From Lachnospiraceae bacterium (GTDB lineage: Bacteria > Bacillota > Clostridia > Lachnospirales > Lachnospiraceae), in contig CAJTGB010000003.1 of NCBI GenBank assembly GCA_910575835.1, positions 144,693 through 208,692 on the forward strand: a DNA stretch of 64,000 nt. The letters run 5' to 3'. Below the pieces are notes generated by a model. That model was not told the origin of the DNA, did no database searches, and saw only the letters and a list, made by a program, of their open reading frames with translations. Every line of letters starts with the position of its first letter. Positions within the stretch are counted from its first letter, which is position 1. Positions 49,760-58,656 of the stretch are shown here, one piece after another. The position numbers and the translations under genes were made by a program.

Positions 49760-50131
49760 CAGCTTCATATGATCATTGATCTGGGGGATAATCGATGTGT
49801 CCCAGACAGAGACACTAAGGATACCGAGTTAAGAAGAGACCAGACGATCCGCCGCCGTTCACAGAACATGAACGAAGCATCGGATATTCTGGCATCCAGA
49901 AAAATCAGATACATAGAACCATCATAAAGTGATAGCCTGATATCCATGCAATCATGGCTGCTCAGCTCATTGCTTCGCAGAAAAATAAATATAAAAATGA
50001 AACTTGTCGCGAAAATCGATAGACTGTCAGAAATATGAGTACACAGAGTACAAGATGGACAGAAATTGATTTACCAAATAATACCACAGTTCCGGCGCTT
50101 TCACAAGACAAACAATTCGACAAATTATGAC

Positions 50132-50161
50132 AAAAAAAACGCCGCGCCCTAAGGCGCAGCG
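50132..50161 (-). terminator. Terminator after the sirtuin gene (end of the fab cluster)
   Basis: The stem CGCtGCGCC / GGCGCgGCG (50140-50161) has the loop TTAG and is followed on the minus strand by eight T. It is the first good terminator after fabH, 12.6 kb downstream of the fabH promoter. Confidence 0.8.
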
Positions 50162-50195
50162 CATATAACATCTGAATCCTGAGAATTGAGACAAT

Positions 50196-50239
50196 CTTAA
50201 CTGACTCTTGATTATCAGTCTTAACTGACTCTTGATTAT
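50196..50239. repeat. 20-bp direct repeat, 24-bp period, at the sirtuin stop
   Basis: CTTAACTGACTCTTGATTAT occurs at 50196-50215 and 50220-50239. The second copy includes the TAA stop of the sirtuin gene, so the first copy looks like a recent tandem duplication of the gene's end. Confidence 0.85.
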
Positions 50240-50961
50240 ACATGAATCTGCGAAAAGACCGCTCCAATCGGCGCGGCTATGGTAAGCTCGGCACGAACCT
50301 CCTTTGCCGTCGCGCTCTTATTGATCACCGCCAGATGCTTCCCCCGGAAGTAGTCGATGAATCCCGCCGCCGGATAGACGATCAGCGATGTGCCGCCGAT
50401 GATCAGGGTATCCGCATGGCTGATCGCATGAATACTCCTCTGGATCACATCAGAATCAAGCCCTTCCTCATACAAGACCACATCCGGCTTGATCCGGCCG
50501 CCACAGGCGCACTTCGGAATCCCTTCCGAATTCTTCACATATGCCGCGTCGTAGAACCGGCCGCACTTCTGACAGTAATTGCGGTGAATACTTCCGTGCA
50601 GCTCCAGCACATTCCTGCTGCCCGCCGCCTGATGAAGCCCGTCGATATTCTGGGTGATCACTGCGGACAGCTTCCCTGCCTGTTCAAGCTCGGCAAGCTT
50701 CTGATGAGCCGGGTTCGGCTTCGCATCAAGGAACATCATCTTCTCCTTGTAGAATTCATAGAAGCCTTCCGTATTCTGCATAAAGAAGCTATGGCTTACG
50801 ATCTGTTCCGGCGAATAACGGTACTCCTGCTGATATAATCCGTCGGCGCTTCTGAAGTCCGGGATATTGCTCTCCGTAGATACGCCTGCCCCGCCGAAGA
50901 ATACGATATCGCTGCTGTCGTCGATAATAGCCTGAAGCTTTTTTACTTCTTCTTCATACAT
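50236..50961 (-). CDS. cobB: NAD-dependent protein deacylase, sirtuin family
   Basis: This 241-residue sirtuin removes acyl groups from lysines using NAD+. Motifs: GGAGVSTESNIPDFRS, TQNIDGLHQAAGS, catalytic His in ELHGSIHRNYC, four zinc Cys (CQKC and CACGG) and GGTSLIVYPAAGF. GGAGGG precedes the ATG at 50961. It lies 15 bases after the HAD gene and may be the last gene of the fatty acid cluster transcript, where deacylation could respond to acyl supply (inference). Confidence 0.93.
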   Translation of the reverse strand: MYEEEVKKLQAIIDDSSDIVFFGGAGVSTESNIPDFRSADGLYQQEYRYSPEQIVSHSFFMQNTEGFYEFYKEKMMFLDAKPNPAHQKLAELEQAGKLSAVITQNIDGLHQAAGSRNVLELHGSIHRNYCQKCGRFYDAAYVKNSEGIPKCACGGRIKPDVVLYEEGLDSDVIQRSIHAISHADTLIIGGTSLIVYPAAGFIDYFRGKHLAVINKSATAKEVRAELTIAAPIGAVFSQIHV

Positions 50962-50976
50962 GGCATTCCCTCCCTG

Positions 50977-51639
50977 TCACTTACTGCACGATGTGCTCTC
51001 AATCCAGCCGATCACTTCATCCAGGCTGTCAAACTGCGCCGTGATCCCGTCCTTCACTTCTTCCGGCACCACGATAAGATCCGGGATATGGATGATATAG
51101 CCTCCCGCCGCCTTGCCGGCCCTCACACCTGCAATGCTGTCTTCAAGCACAAGGCAATCCCCAATGGGAACTCCTATCTCTTCTGCCGCCTTAAGAAACA
51201 CGTCGGGATGCGGCTTGCTTCTTTCCACCATATCTCCGTAGACAAATGCGTCAAAATCTCCTCTGACCCCGGCCCTCTCAAGCATCGTATCGGCGAGCCT
51301 GCGGTCCGTAGAGGTCGCTACCGCTCTGCGGATACCGTGTTCCTTCAGATAATCCAAAAGCCTGCTCAGCCCCTTTTTCACCGGAACACCTTTTTCTTTG
51401 ATATACTCATACTGTAACTCTGTCTTCCGGCCGATACAGCGGTCATAATCAAAGCCTTCCCCGAATCTGTCGGCAAACGCCTGCCGGATCGCCGCCGGAT
51501 TCCTCCCGCGGAAGCTGTTCAAGAATTCCATCGGCAGCGCGGTCCCCATCTCATCGCCCGCCTGCTTCCAGAAAACAGACGCCAGACGCTCGGTATCGAA
51601 CATCAGGCCGTCCATATCAAATATTACACCCTTTACCAT
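50977..51639 (-). CDS. HAD-superfamily phosphatase/phosphomutase (beta-PGM-like)
   Basis: This 220-residue enzyme has the HAD motifs: I as GVIFDMDGLMFDTE, II as VATSTD, III Lys within RSKPHPDVFLKAA, and IV as LVLEDSIAGVRAGKAAG. The cap domain and DMDG motif place it with beta-phosphoglucomutase-like sugar phosphatases. AAGGAG precedes the start. It sits between the FabT-like regulator (3 bases upstream) and the sirtuin gene. The substrate is unknown and a link to lipid synthesis is not evident. Confidence 0.88.
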   Translation of the reverse strand: MVKGVIFDMDGLMFDTERLASVFWKQAGDEMGTALPMEFLNSFRGRNPAAIRQAFADRFGEGFDYDRCIGRKTELQYEYIKEKGVPVKKGLSRLLDYLKEHGIRRAVATSTDRRLADTMLERAGVRGDFDAFVYGDMVERSKPHPDVFLKAAEEIGVPIGDCLVLEDSIAGVRAGKAAGGYIIHIPDLIVVPEEVKDGITAQFDSLDEVIGWIESTSCSK

Positions 51640-51642
51640 AAG

Positions 51643-52098
51643 TCATGACTCCTTCTTCCTGCTGTACCCTGCAAAAAAATCCGATAATGCATCCAATGTC
51701 TTCAGCAATACCGGCACTTCCGCCGCATCCAGCTTATCGAGCACGGCCTTGGTCATCTGCCTGTGATAGTCTTCGTGATGTCTGTATGCCCTGACCCCCT
51801 TAGCGGTCAGCTTCACATACACCACTCTCCGGTCCTCTTCGCTTCTGCGGCGCTCCACATACTTCTTATTCACAAGGCTGTTCATGGCTGTTGTGAGAGA
51901 ACCGACTGTGATATTCAGTTTCCTGGCAATGGAAGACATATTCCTGCCATTACCCGTACCGACCGCCTCTATTACATGCATATCATTATTCGTAAGATCA
52001 CCGAATTCTTCCGTAATGATAGCCTTCTCTTCAAGCTCCCAGATCTCGTTGATCAGGTTCACCAGAATATTGTTGATCGTCATATATGCCTGTTCCAT
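51643..52098 (-). CDS. fabT: FabT-like MarR-family repressor of fatty acid synthesis
   Basis: This 151-residue winged-helix protein resembles FabT of streptococci over its length: DLTNNDMHVIEAVG, SIARKLNITVGSLTTAMNSL, NKKYVERRRSEEDRRVVYVKLTAKG (in two parts) and HHEDYHRQM. FabT binds acyl-ACP and then represses fab genes. I chose the second ATG (52098), nine bases from AGGAGG. In streptococci fabT lies at the head of the fab operon. Here it is near the distal end, after all the biosynthetic genes. Matching palindromes flank the fabH promoter at 62767-62829. Confidence 0.8.
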   Translation of the reverse strand: MEQAYMTINNILVNLINEIWELEEKAIITEEFGDLTNNDMHVIEAVGTGNGRNMSSIARKLNITVGSLTTAMNSLVNKKYVERRRSEEDRRVVYVKLTAKGVRAYRHHEDYHRQMTKAVLDKLDAAEVPVLLKTLDALSDFFAGYSRKKES

Positions 52099-52156
52099 TC
52101 CCATTCACCTCCTTCTATCTGCTAACTATGTCCGATGCCGTATCACTCAATTCTTA

Positions 52157-53269
52157 TTATACTCTTTCCCCTATCAGAGAATCAATAACTTCTTTTACGG
52201 TTTCCAGATGATCTGCCTTATATGCATAGGCCCCGCAGAATAACAGCGCTTCATCCACCTCGCCCTTCGCCGCATGGATCAGGGCGTCCGTGATACAGTA
52301 CGGGATCTCGGCCGGATTGCAGCTATGCAGACATCTGTGGCAAGGACTGTGGGGAATCTGTTTCCCCGCCGCTACCTTCTCCATGAATGGATTCATGATC
52401 GCCCGCCCGGGCATTCCGACCGGACTCTTCACGATCGCAATATCATCTTCCTTAGCCCGGATATAGGCTTCCTTGTACCGGATATCCGCATCGCATTCCT
52501 CTGTGGTAACGAATCTCGTGGCGACCTGAATCGCATCCGCGCCAAGGGCGAACGCATGCACGGCCTGCTGCCTGTTCTCGATCCCGCCGCCAAGCGCTGC
52601 CGGAATCTTACAGTGATATTGTTCTTCATACTGCTTAACCGTATTCAGAATCTTCCTGACTTCCGCATCATATAATTCTGCACCGCGTAATTCCTGACTA
52701 TTCTCGGAATCCTCTGCGCCTGATACTCCGTATTCTTCAAGCTGCTCCCTGGTAAAACCCAGATGTCCGCCTGCTTTTGGCCCTTCGATCACAAGCAGGT
52801 CCGGCATCCGTCCGTATCGCTTACCCCAGTACTTAAGGATCACCTTCGCCGACTTCTCCGTAGATACGATCGGCGCCAGCTTCACATCGGACTCCCCGGC
52901 GATCTTCGGAAGGTCCATAGGCAGTCCCGCCCCTGATATGATGATGTCCGCGCCCGCATCGATTGCCGCCCTGACATAATCTTCATAATACCGCATCGCT
53001 ACCATCAGGTTGAACCCGATGATTCCGTCCGGCGCGATCGCTCTCGCCTTCTGGTATTCCTTACGGATCGCCCTTAAGTTCGCTTCTTTTGTATTATTGT
53101 CAAAATCCGGCTCTCGAAAACCAATCTGGGCGGCAGAGATCACCCCTATGCCGCCCTCCTTTGCAACTGCTCCGGCCAGATTCCCAAGGCTTATACCCAC
53201 TCCCATTCCGCCCTGTATAACCGGAACACCTGCTGCTATATCTCCTATTTTCAATGGATGAATATTCAT
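52157..53269 (-). CDS. FMN enoyl-reductase/nitronate monooxygenase-family protein with Cys cluster (FabX-like)
   Basis: This 370-residue flavoprotein belongs to the FabK/NMO superfamily: VIQGGMGVGISLG near residue 16, IEGPKAGGHLGF and ALGGGIENRQQAVHAFALGADAIQVATRF for FMN phosphate. It differs from FabK (60355-61293) by a Cys cluster near the C-terminus, Cys 310, 313, 317 and 325 (CHRCLHSCNPAEIPYC), which could hold a [4Fe-4S] centre. FabX of Helicobacter, which makes the double bond of unsaturated fatty acids, is an Fe-S flavoprotein of this superfamily. Position inside the fab cluster suggests a similar role; a nitronate monooxygenase is the alternative. I chose the ATG at 53269 after AAGGAGA. 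Confidence 0.7.
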   Translation of the reverse strand: MNIHPLKIGDIAAGVPVIQGGMGVGISLGNLAGAVAKEGGIGVISAAQIGFREPDFDNNTKEANLRAIRKEYQKARAIAPDGIIGFNLMVAMRYYEDYVRAAIDAGADIIISGAGLPMDLPKIAGESDVKLAPIVSTEKSAKVILKYWGKRYGRMPDLLVIEGPKAGGHLGFTREQLEEYGVSGAEDSENSQELRGAELYDAEVRKILNTVKQYEEQYHCKIPAALGGGIENRQQAVHAFALGADAIQVATRFVTTEECDADIRYKEAYIRAKEDDIAIVKSPVGMPGRAIMNPFMEKVAAGKQIPHSPCHRCLHSCNPAEIPYCITDALIHAAKGEVDEALLFCGAYAYKADHLETVKEVIDSLIGERV

Positions 53270-53296
53270 TGTCATTCTCCTTATACTTAGCTGCCG

Positions 53297-55018
53297 TTAA
53301 ATTCTTCGGAACCGCTCATAGCGATGAGCCGTAAGCTCTGCAGCAGACATTTGCCCATACCGGATCAAAAACTGCTCAATCCCGCTTGCCAGCTTATGGG
53401 TAACTTCCTTAAGATTCTCTACGGTATAGCGGGACGGCTCGGCAAATACCTGCTCCACGATCCCCATGCGGTAAAGATCTTCCGCCGTAAGGCGCATCAC
53501 CCCTGCCGCTTCCTTGGCTTTCGAACTGTCCTTCCAAAGAATACTTGCAAATCCTTCCGGAGAGAGAATGGAATACACTGAATTCTCCATCATCCATACC
53601 TCGTCTGCCACAGCCATGGCAAGCGCTCCGCCGCTTCCGCCTTCCCCTATGATCACCGAAAGTACCGGGACCTTAAGAGCCGACATCTCATATATATTCC
53701 TGGCAATGGCCTCGCCCTGCCCCCGTTCCTCTGCCTCCAGCCCGCAGAAAGCTCCCGGAGTATCTACAAAGCAGATAACGGGACGGCCGAACTTCTCCGC
53801 CTGCTTCATCAGCCGCAGCGCCTTGCGGTATCCGTCCGGGGAAGGCATACCGAAGTTGCGCTCTATGTTCTCCTTCGTATTCGTGCCCTTCGCCTGCGCG
53901 ATCACCGTCACCGGGATCCCGCGGAACCTGGCAACGCCACCAATGACCGCCTTATCATCGGCGAAATATCTGTCCCCGTGGAACTCTATAAAGTCGGTAA
54001 ACAGCTCACGGATATAATCGCTTCCCACCGGCCGGTCGTTCATACGTGAGATCTGGACACGGTCCCAGGCTTCGGCAAGGCTGTTCGTGATCTCCATACC
54101 TTTGGAGGTAAGCTCTCCGTCTGACAGATCACTTTCCTCAACAGCAGTTGTGCTCCCTTTCTCTTCATGAAGCGTCAATATCTGGGATAACGTCTCCTTA
54201 AGCTGAGGCCGCTCCACGATTCCGTCTATGAAGCCGTGTTCCAGAAGGAATTCCGAACGCTGGAACCCCTTAGGCAGCTTTTGTCCGATCGTCTGCTCGA
54301 TCACTCTTGGTCCGGCGAATCCGATCAGCGCCTTAGGCTCTGCCAGGATCACATCTCCAAGCATAGCGAAGCTTGCCGTTACTCCTCCTGTCGTCGGATC
54401 CGTCAACACGCTGATATACAGAAGCCCTTCATCACTGTGCCGTTTTAATGCCGCCGAAGTCTTCGCCATCTGCATCAGGGATACGATCCCCTCCTGCATC
54501 CTGGCTCCGCCGGAACAGGCAAACAGGATCACCGGAAGACGCTCTGCTGTCGCCCGCTCTACGGCTCTTGCGATCTTCTCTCCTACCACTTCTCCCATGC
54601 TCGCCATCAGGAAACGGCCGTCACAGACGCCTAAGACTGTCTCTGTCCCGTCAATACAGGCCTTTCCCGTGACAATGGCTTCCTCAAGGCCCGTCTTCTC
54701 CTTAAGCGAGCCGATCTTCTCCTCATATCCCTTATAGTCGAGCGGATTCGGAGTGACAAGCTCCCGATCCCATTCCTCGAAGGTTCCCTCGTCCGCCACC
54801 ATCTCGATACGGCGGTATGCATGCACCCGGAAATATCCTCCGCATTTCGGACAGATATAATAGTCGCTTTTAACATCCTCCGCAATGATCGCGCTGCCGC
54901 ACTTATTACACTTCCGCAAGAGTCCTTCCGGCACCTCCGGCCTCGCGGAATTTAACGCAATATATCCTTTTCTCCCAGACGCAAGCCTGGTCTTCTTAAA
55001 CACATTATCCAGCTTCAT
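53297..55018 (-). CDS. accDA: Acetyl-CoA carboxylase carboxyltransferase, fused beta-alpha subunits
   Basis: This single 573-residue chain joins AccD and AccA. Residues 1-285 are beta, with the zinc ribbon Cys 37, 40, 56 and 59 (CNKCG, CPKCGG) and CSGGARMQEGIVSLMQM. After an acidic linker (about 285-310) the alpha part follows with FIEFHGDRYFADDKAVIGG, AQAKGTNTKENIERNFGM and GEGGSGGALAMAVADEV. It transfers the carboxyl group from biotin-AccB to acetyl-CoA, giving malonyl-CoA. The frame is open throughout, so the fusion is real in this sequence. It lies 29 bases after accC. Confidence 0.93.
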   Translation of the reverse strand: MKLDNVFKKTRLASGRKGYIALNSARPEVPEGLLRKCNKCGSAIIAEDVKSDYYICPKCGGYFRVHAYRRIEMVADEGTFEEWDRELVTPNPLDYKGYEEKIGSLKEKTGLEEAIVTGKACIDGTETVLGVCDGRFLMASMGEVVGEKIARAVERATAERLPVILFACSGGARMQEGIVSLMQMAKTSAALKRHSDEGLLYISVLTDPTTGGVTASFAMLGDVILAEPKALIGFAGPRVIEQTIGQKLPKGFQRSEFLLEHGFIDGIVERPQLKETLSQILTLHEEKGSTTAVEESDLSDGELTSKGMEITNSLAEAWDRVQISRMNDRPVGSDYIRELFTDFIEFHGDRYFADDKAVIGGVARFRGIPVTVIAQAKGTNTKENIERNFGMPSPDGYRKALRLMKQAEKFGRPVICFVDTPGAFCGLEAEERGQGEAIARNIYEMSALKVPVLSVIIGEGGSGGALAMAVADEVWMMENSVYSILSPEGFASILWKDSSKAKEAAGVMRLTAEDLYRMGIVEQVFAEPSRYTVENLKEVTHKLASGIEQFLIRYGQMSAAELTAHRYERFRRI

Positions 55019-55047
55019 AAAACGTCACCTTTACATCTTTATTCTGT

Positions 55048-56412
55048 TTACCTGTACAAAGCTCTGTGAAGCGCCTCTTCATTTTCCGCAATAAACTCTA
55101 TGTCAATATCTCCTGACAGATAATCAGGACGGCCAAGGATCTCATACTGATAATCCACATTCGTATCGATGCCTTCTATGATCACCTCTCCCAGCGCGCT
55201 CTGCATCTTGCGTATGGCCTCGCTGCGGTTCTTCGCCCATACAATGAGCTTTGCCACCATAGAATCATAGTAAGGCGGTATGGTATACCCGCTGTAGATG
55301 GCGGAATCGATCCTTATTCCCTTGCCGCCGGGCAGATACATATCCGTGATGGTTCCGGGCGACGGCCGGAATCCCTTGGCCGGATTCTCTGCATTGATCC
55401 TGCATTCGATGGCGTGGCCGTTCAGATGAATATCCTCCTGTGCGAATGCAAGCTTTCTCCCTGATGCGATCCGAATCTGTTCCTTGATCAGATCGATCCC
55501 CGTGACCCACTCCGTGACCGGATGCTCCACCTGGATACGGGTATTCATCTCCATAAAATAGAAGCTGCCGCTCTTCTCCAACAGGAATTCTATCGTCCCG
55601 GCATTCTGATATCCCGCTGCCTTAGCCGCCTTCACGGCCGCTTCGCCCATCCGCTCCCGCAACTCATCCGACAGGGCGACAGAAGGAGATTCCTCTATCA
55701 TCTTCTGATGGTTCCGCTGGATAGAACAGTCCCGTTCTCCCAGATGGACCACATTGCCGTAATGATCCGCTAATATCTGGAATTCGATATGTCTGGGATG
55801 CTGCACGAAATGCTCGATATACATGGTATTATCGCCGAACGCCATCTGTGTTTCCTTCTGGGCAGTCTGAAAACTCCGTTCGAATTCCTCCGGCGTATTG
55901 GCAATTCGCATGCCTTTGCCGCCTCCGCCGAGAGCCGCCTTAACAATGACCGGATAACCGACCTCTCCGGCTATTACCGCGCCCGCTGCGGCGTCATAGA
56001 TCGGTTCGGTGCTTCCGGGAATGACCGGCACGCCGGCCGCCGCCATGGTATTCCTGGCCTCCTGCTTATTCCCGAGCTTTGCTATGACCTTCGAATCCGG
56101 TCCGATAAAAGTAATATTACACTGTTCGCATAACTCCGCGAATCTGCTGTTCTCCGACAGGAATCCAAAACCCGGGTGGATCGCGTCGGCGCCCGTTACG
56201 ATCGTAGCGCTGATGATCCGGTCCATACTCAGATAACTCTCTGCAGACGCCGCCGGACCGATGCAGACAGCCTCATCCGCAAGCTTCGCATGAAGGGCTT
56301 CCTTATCTGCCTCGGAATATACCGCTACCGTCTCGATTCCCATTTCCCTGCAGGCACGGATGATACGCACCGCAATCTCGCCCCGATTCGCAATTAATAC
56401 TTTCTTGATCAT
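55048..56412 (-). CDS. accC: Biotin carboxylase
   Basis: This 454-residue ATP-grasp enzyme carboxylates the biotin on AccB with bicarbonate and ATP. Motifs: start IKKVLIANRGEIAVRIIRAC, ATP loop KAALGGGGKGMRIA, RDCSIQRNHQKMIEESPS, EMNTRIQVEHPVTE. Length is standard. It lies eight bases after fabZ and 29 before accDA. Confidence 0.97.
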   Translation of the reverse strand: MIKKVLIANRGEIAVRIIRACREMGIETVAVYSEADKEALHAKLADEAVCIGPAASAESYLSMDRIISATIVTGADAIHPGFGFLSENSRFAELCEQCNITFIGPDSKVIAKLGNKQEARNTMAAAGVPVIPGSTEPIYDAAAGAVIAGEVGYPVIVKAALGGGGKGMRIANTPEEFERSFQTAQKETQMAFGDNTMYIEHFVQHPRHIEFQILADHYGNVVHLGERDCSIQRNHQKMIEESPSVALSDELRERMGEAAVKAAKAAGYQNAGTIEFLLEKSGSFYFMEMNTRIQVEHPVTEWVTGIDLIKEQIRIASGRKLAFAQEDIHLNGHAIECRINAENPAKGFRPSPGTITDMYLPGGKGIRIDSAIYSGYTIPPYYDSMVAKLIVWAKNRSEAIRKMQSALGEVIIEGIDTNVDYQYEILGRPDYLSGDIDIEFIAENEEALHRALYR

Positions 56413-56420
56413 TCTCTCAC

Positions 56421-56846
56421 CTATCCAATCATGAATGTCAGCTCCGCAGAGACAACCGTCTTACCGTCTACACTGGCAACTGCTTCTCCGACTCCTACCG
56501 GACCCTTTCTCTTAATGATGCGGGTCTCCAGGCGAACCTTGTCGCCGGGTACGATCTTGCCTTTAAACTTACATTTATTGATACCGCCGAAGTAAGCAGT
56601 CTTCCCCTTGTTCTCTTCAAGGCTCAGGATCGCGACCGCACCGGCCTGGGCCAGCGCTTCCACGGTCAGGACTCCCGGCATCACAGGCTCCATGGGGAAA
56701 TGTCCCGCGAAGAATTCCTCTCTGTAGGTGACGCACTTATAACCGACGGCATACTGCCCCGGCTCATAGTCCTCAATGTAATCCAGAAGAAGGAACGGAT
56801 GACGGTGGGGGATGATCTCCTTGATCTGATTAATATCTAAACGCAT
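56421..56846 (-). CDS. fabZ: 3-hydroxyacyl-ACP dehydratase
   Basis: This 141-residue hotdog-fold enzyme dehydrates 3-hydroxyacyl-ACP to trans-2-enoyl-ACP. The catalytic His is in FFAGHFPMEPVMPGVL and the Glu in LTVEALAQAGA; the start MRLDINQIKEIIPHRHPFLL is typical of FabZ. It lies between accB and accC with short gaps. No FabA or FabM gene is visible in the cluster, so another enzyme must make the cis double bond if unsaturated fatty acids are produced. Confidence 0.96.
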   Translation of the reverse strand: MRLDINQIKEIIPHRHPFLLLDYIEDYEPGQYAVGYKCVTYREEFFAGHFPMEPVMPGVLTVEALAQAGAVAILSLEENKGKTAYFGGINKCKFKGKIVPGDKVRLETRIIKRKGPVGVGEAVASVDGKTVVSAELTFMIG

Positions 56847-56857
56847 AACATCCTCCT

Positions 56858-57325
56858 CTATCTAATCCTGAACAACGGCTGGCCGTACTCTACCGCCTGC
56901 CCGTTCTCAACCAGTATCTCTTCTATAATTCCGTCATACTCGCTTTCGATCTCATTCATCAGCTTCATGGCCTCAATAATAGCCAATGTCTGCCCCTTCT
57001 TCACGGTATCGCCTGCCGCTACAAAAGGCGCTGCATCCTCCGCCGGCGCCGCATAGAAGGTCCCGACTAAGGGCGACGTCACGATCCGGCCCGCCGGCTT
57101 CTGGCTGTCTGCTTCATCAGCGTCAACGACAGAAGCGATATTCGTTACCTGAACCGATGCGTCTGCTTTGACAGAGCCCTCGCCTGTGCCTGCTGCCGGC
57201 ACGATCTGAACCTTGTCTTTCTTCTTCGTCAGATGAAGCTTCACACCGTTTTCTTCGTATTTCAGTCCGGTCAGTTCGGATGCGGACACGGTCTCAATTA
57301 ATTTGATAAGATTCTCTATTTCCAT
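56858..57325 (-). CDS. accB: Biotin carboxyl carrier protein of acetyl-CoA carboxylase
   Basis: This 155-residue carrier has an N-terminal helical part, a Pro/Ala/Asp-rich linker (residues 40-80) and a biotinyl domain (82-155) with the biotin-accepting Lys121 in [20 protein letters not shown] precedes the ATG. It moves carboxybiotin between AccC and AccDA. Its dependence on biotin links it to bioB at 4583-5545. Confidence 0.96.
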   Translation of the reverse strand: MEIENLIKLIETVSASELTGLKYEENGVKLHLTKKKDKVQIVPAAGTGEGSVKADASVQVTNIASVVDADEADSQKPAGRIVTSPLVGTFYAAPAEDAAPFVAAGDTVKKGQTLAIIEAMKLMNEIESEYDGIIEEILVENGQAVEYGQPLFRIR

Positions 57326-57367
57326 ACTATAGGCCTCCTCTGTTTGATCGCCTGCCGCGTCCGGGTC

Positions 57368-58606
57368 CTATCCCTCGTATTTTTTCAGCAGCAGCGTAGC
57401 ATTGTGTCCGCCAAATCCAAGGGAATTGGTAAGGACGTAATTGACGTCTTTTTCCACGGGCGCACCCACCGCGTAATTCAAGTCGCACTCCGGGTCTGTT
57501 TCCTTCGTACCGACCGTCTGGTGAATGAATCCATCCTGAATGGTCTTCACACAGGCAATAAACTCAACTCCTCCTGCCGCTCCGAGCAAGTGTCCGATCA
57601 TGGACTTGGTCGAGTTGATGACCACATCCTTCGCCGCATCGCCTAACGCCAGCTTGATCGCTCTTGTCTCGAACAAGTCGTTATGATGCGTGCTGGTTCC
57701 GTGAGCGTTGATGTAATCCACCTGCGACGGCTTGATGCCGCCTTCCCTCATCGCAAGAGACATTGCCGTTGCCGCGCCCTTGCCGTCCTCCGCCGGGGAG
57801 GTAATGTGATAGGCGTCTCCGGTAGCTCCGTACCCCGTAACTTCCGCATAGATCTTCGCGCCTCTTGCCTTCGCGTGCTCCAGTTCTTCGAGTACGACCA
57901 CGCCTGCGCCTTCGCCTAATACGAAGCCGTCCCTGTCCTTGTCAAACGGTATGGATGCCCGCATCGGATCCTGGGAGGCAGACAATGCGGTCAGACTTGT
58001 GAATCCAGCCACTCCCGTAGGACAGATACAGCTCTCTGTTCCGCCTGCGAACATGATATCCGCGTCGTCATACTGTATGGCCCGCAGCGCGTCGCCGATA
58101 CAGTTGGTGCCGGACGCACAGGCCGTCACAACGTTCGTACATTTGCCCTGGAGTCCTAACTGAATGGAGATATTTCCCGCCGCCATATTGGAGATCATCA
58201 GCGGCACCATCAGCGGATTCACCCTGCCGGGGCCTTTCGTCCGAATCTTCTCGTATTCGCGCTCCACAACCTGAAGGCTGCCGATACCCGATCCGACGAT
58301 CACGCCCGCACGGAACGGATCCTCCTTCTTGATATCAAGGCCGGCATCCCGATACGCCTCCGAAGCAGCCGCCACCGCATACTGGGAAAATGGCTCCATA
58401 CGCTTCGCCGCTTTAAAATCCATATAGTCCTTTGCAGCAAAATCCTTCACCTCTGCAGCAACTTTCACCTTATATTCCGAAGTGTCGAATTTGGTGATCT
58501 CACCGATTCCGACCCTTCCTTCCCTGACACTGTTCCAGAACTCTTCCACCGTATTCCCGATCGGCGTCACAGCACCAAGCCCGGTCACTACAACTCTTCT
58601 TTTCAT
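57368..58606 (-). CDS. fabF: 3-oxoacyl-ACP synthase II
   Basis: This 412-residue condensing enzyme elongates acyl-ACP with malonyl-ACP. The catalytic triad is visible: Cys163 in VTACASGTNCIGD, His in INAHGTSTHHND and His in STKSMIGHLLGAAGG. I chose the ATG at 58606 (MKRRVVVTGLGAVTPIG); the in-frame upstream ATG has no ribosome site. It is the only elongating synthase in the cluster. Confidence 0.96.
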   Translation of the reverse strand: MKRRVVVTGLGAVTPIGNTVEEFWNSVREGRVGIGEITKFDTSEYKVKVAAEVKDFAAKDYMDFKAAKRMEPFSQYAVAAASEAYRDAGLDIKKEDPFRAGVIVGSGIGSLQVVEREYEKIRTKGPGRVNPLMVPLMISNMAAGNISIQLGLQGKCTNVVTACASGTNCIGDALRAIQYDDADIMFAGGTESCICPTGVAGFTSLTALSASQDPMRASIPFDKDRDGFVLGEGAGVVVLEELEHAKARGAKIYAEVTGYGATGDAYHITSPAEDGKGAATAMSLAMREGGIKPSQVDYINAHGTSTHHNDLFETRAIKLALGDAAKDVVINSTKSMIGHLLGAAGGVEFIACVKTIQDGFIHQTVGTKETDPECDLNYAVGAPVEKDVNYVLTNSLGFGGHNATLLLKKYEG

Positions 58607-58656
58607 ATTATTGCCATTCCTTTCCACTCATATCCTCTCCGTTATCCTTAAGCCGC

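Noticed and set aside
49680..49760. Possible cyclic-di-GMP riboswitch before the giant adhesin (GGAATGCAAAAGTCC resembles the GGACGCAAAGCC core).
   Set aside because: The stem next to the GAAA loop does not pair and the tetraloop receptor is absent. The region is explained better by a promoter and short leader.
49721..49927. A 68-codon plus-strand frame upstream of the surface protein gene.
   Set aside because: It has a weak start context, no homologous pattern and overlaps the predicted promoter. It is probably chance.
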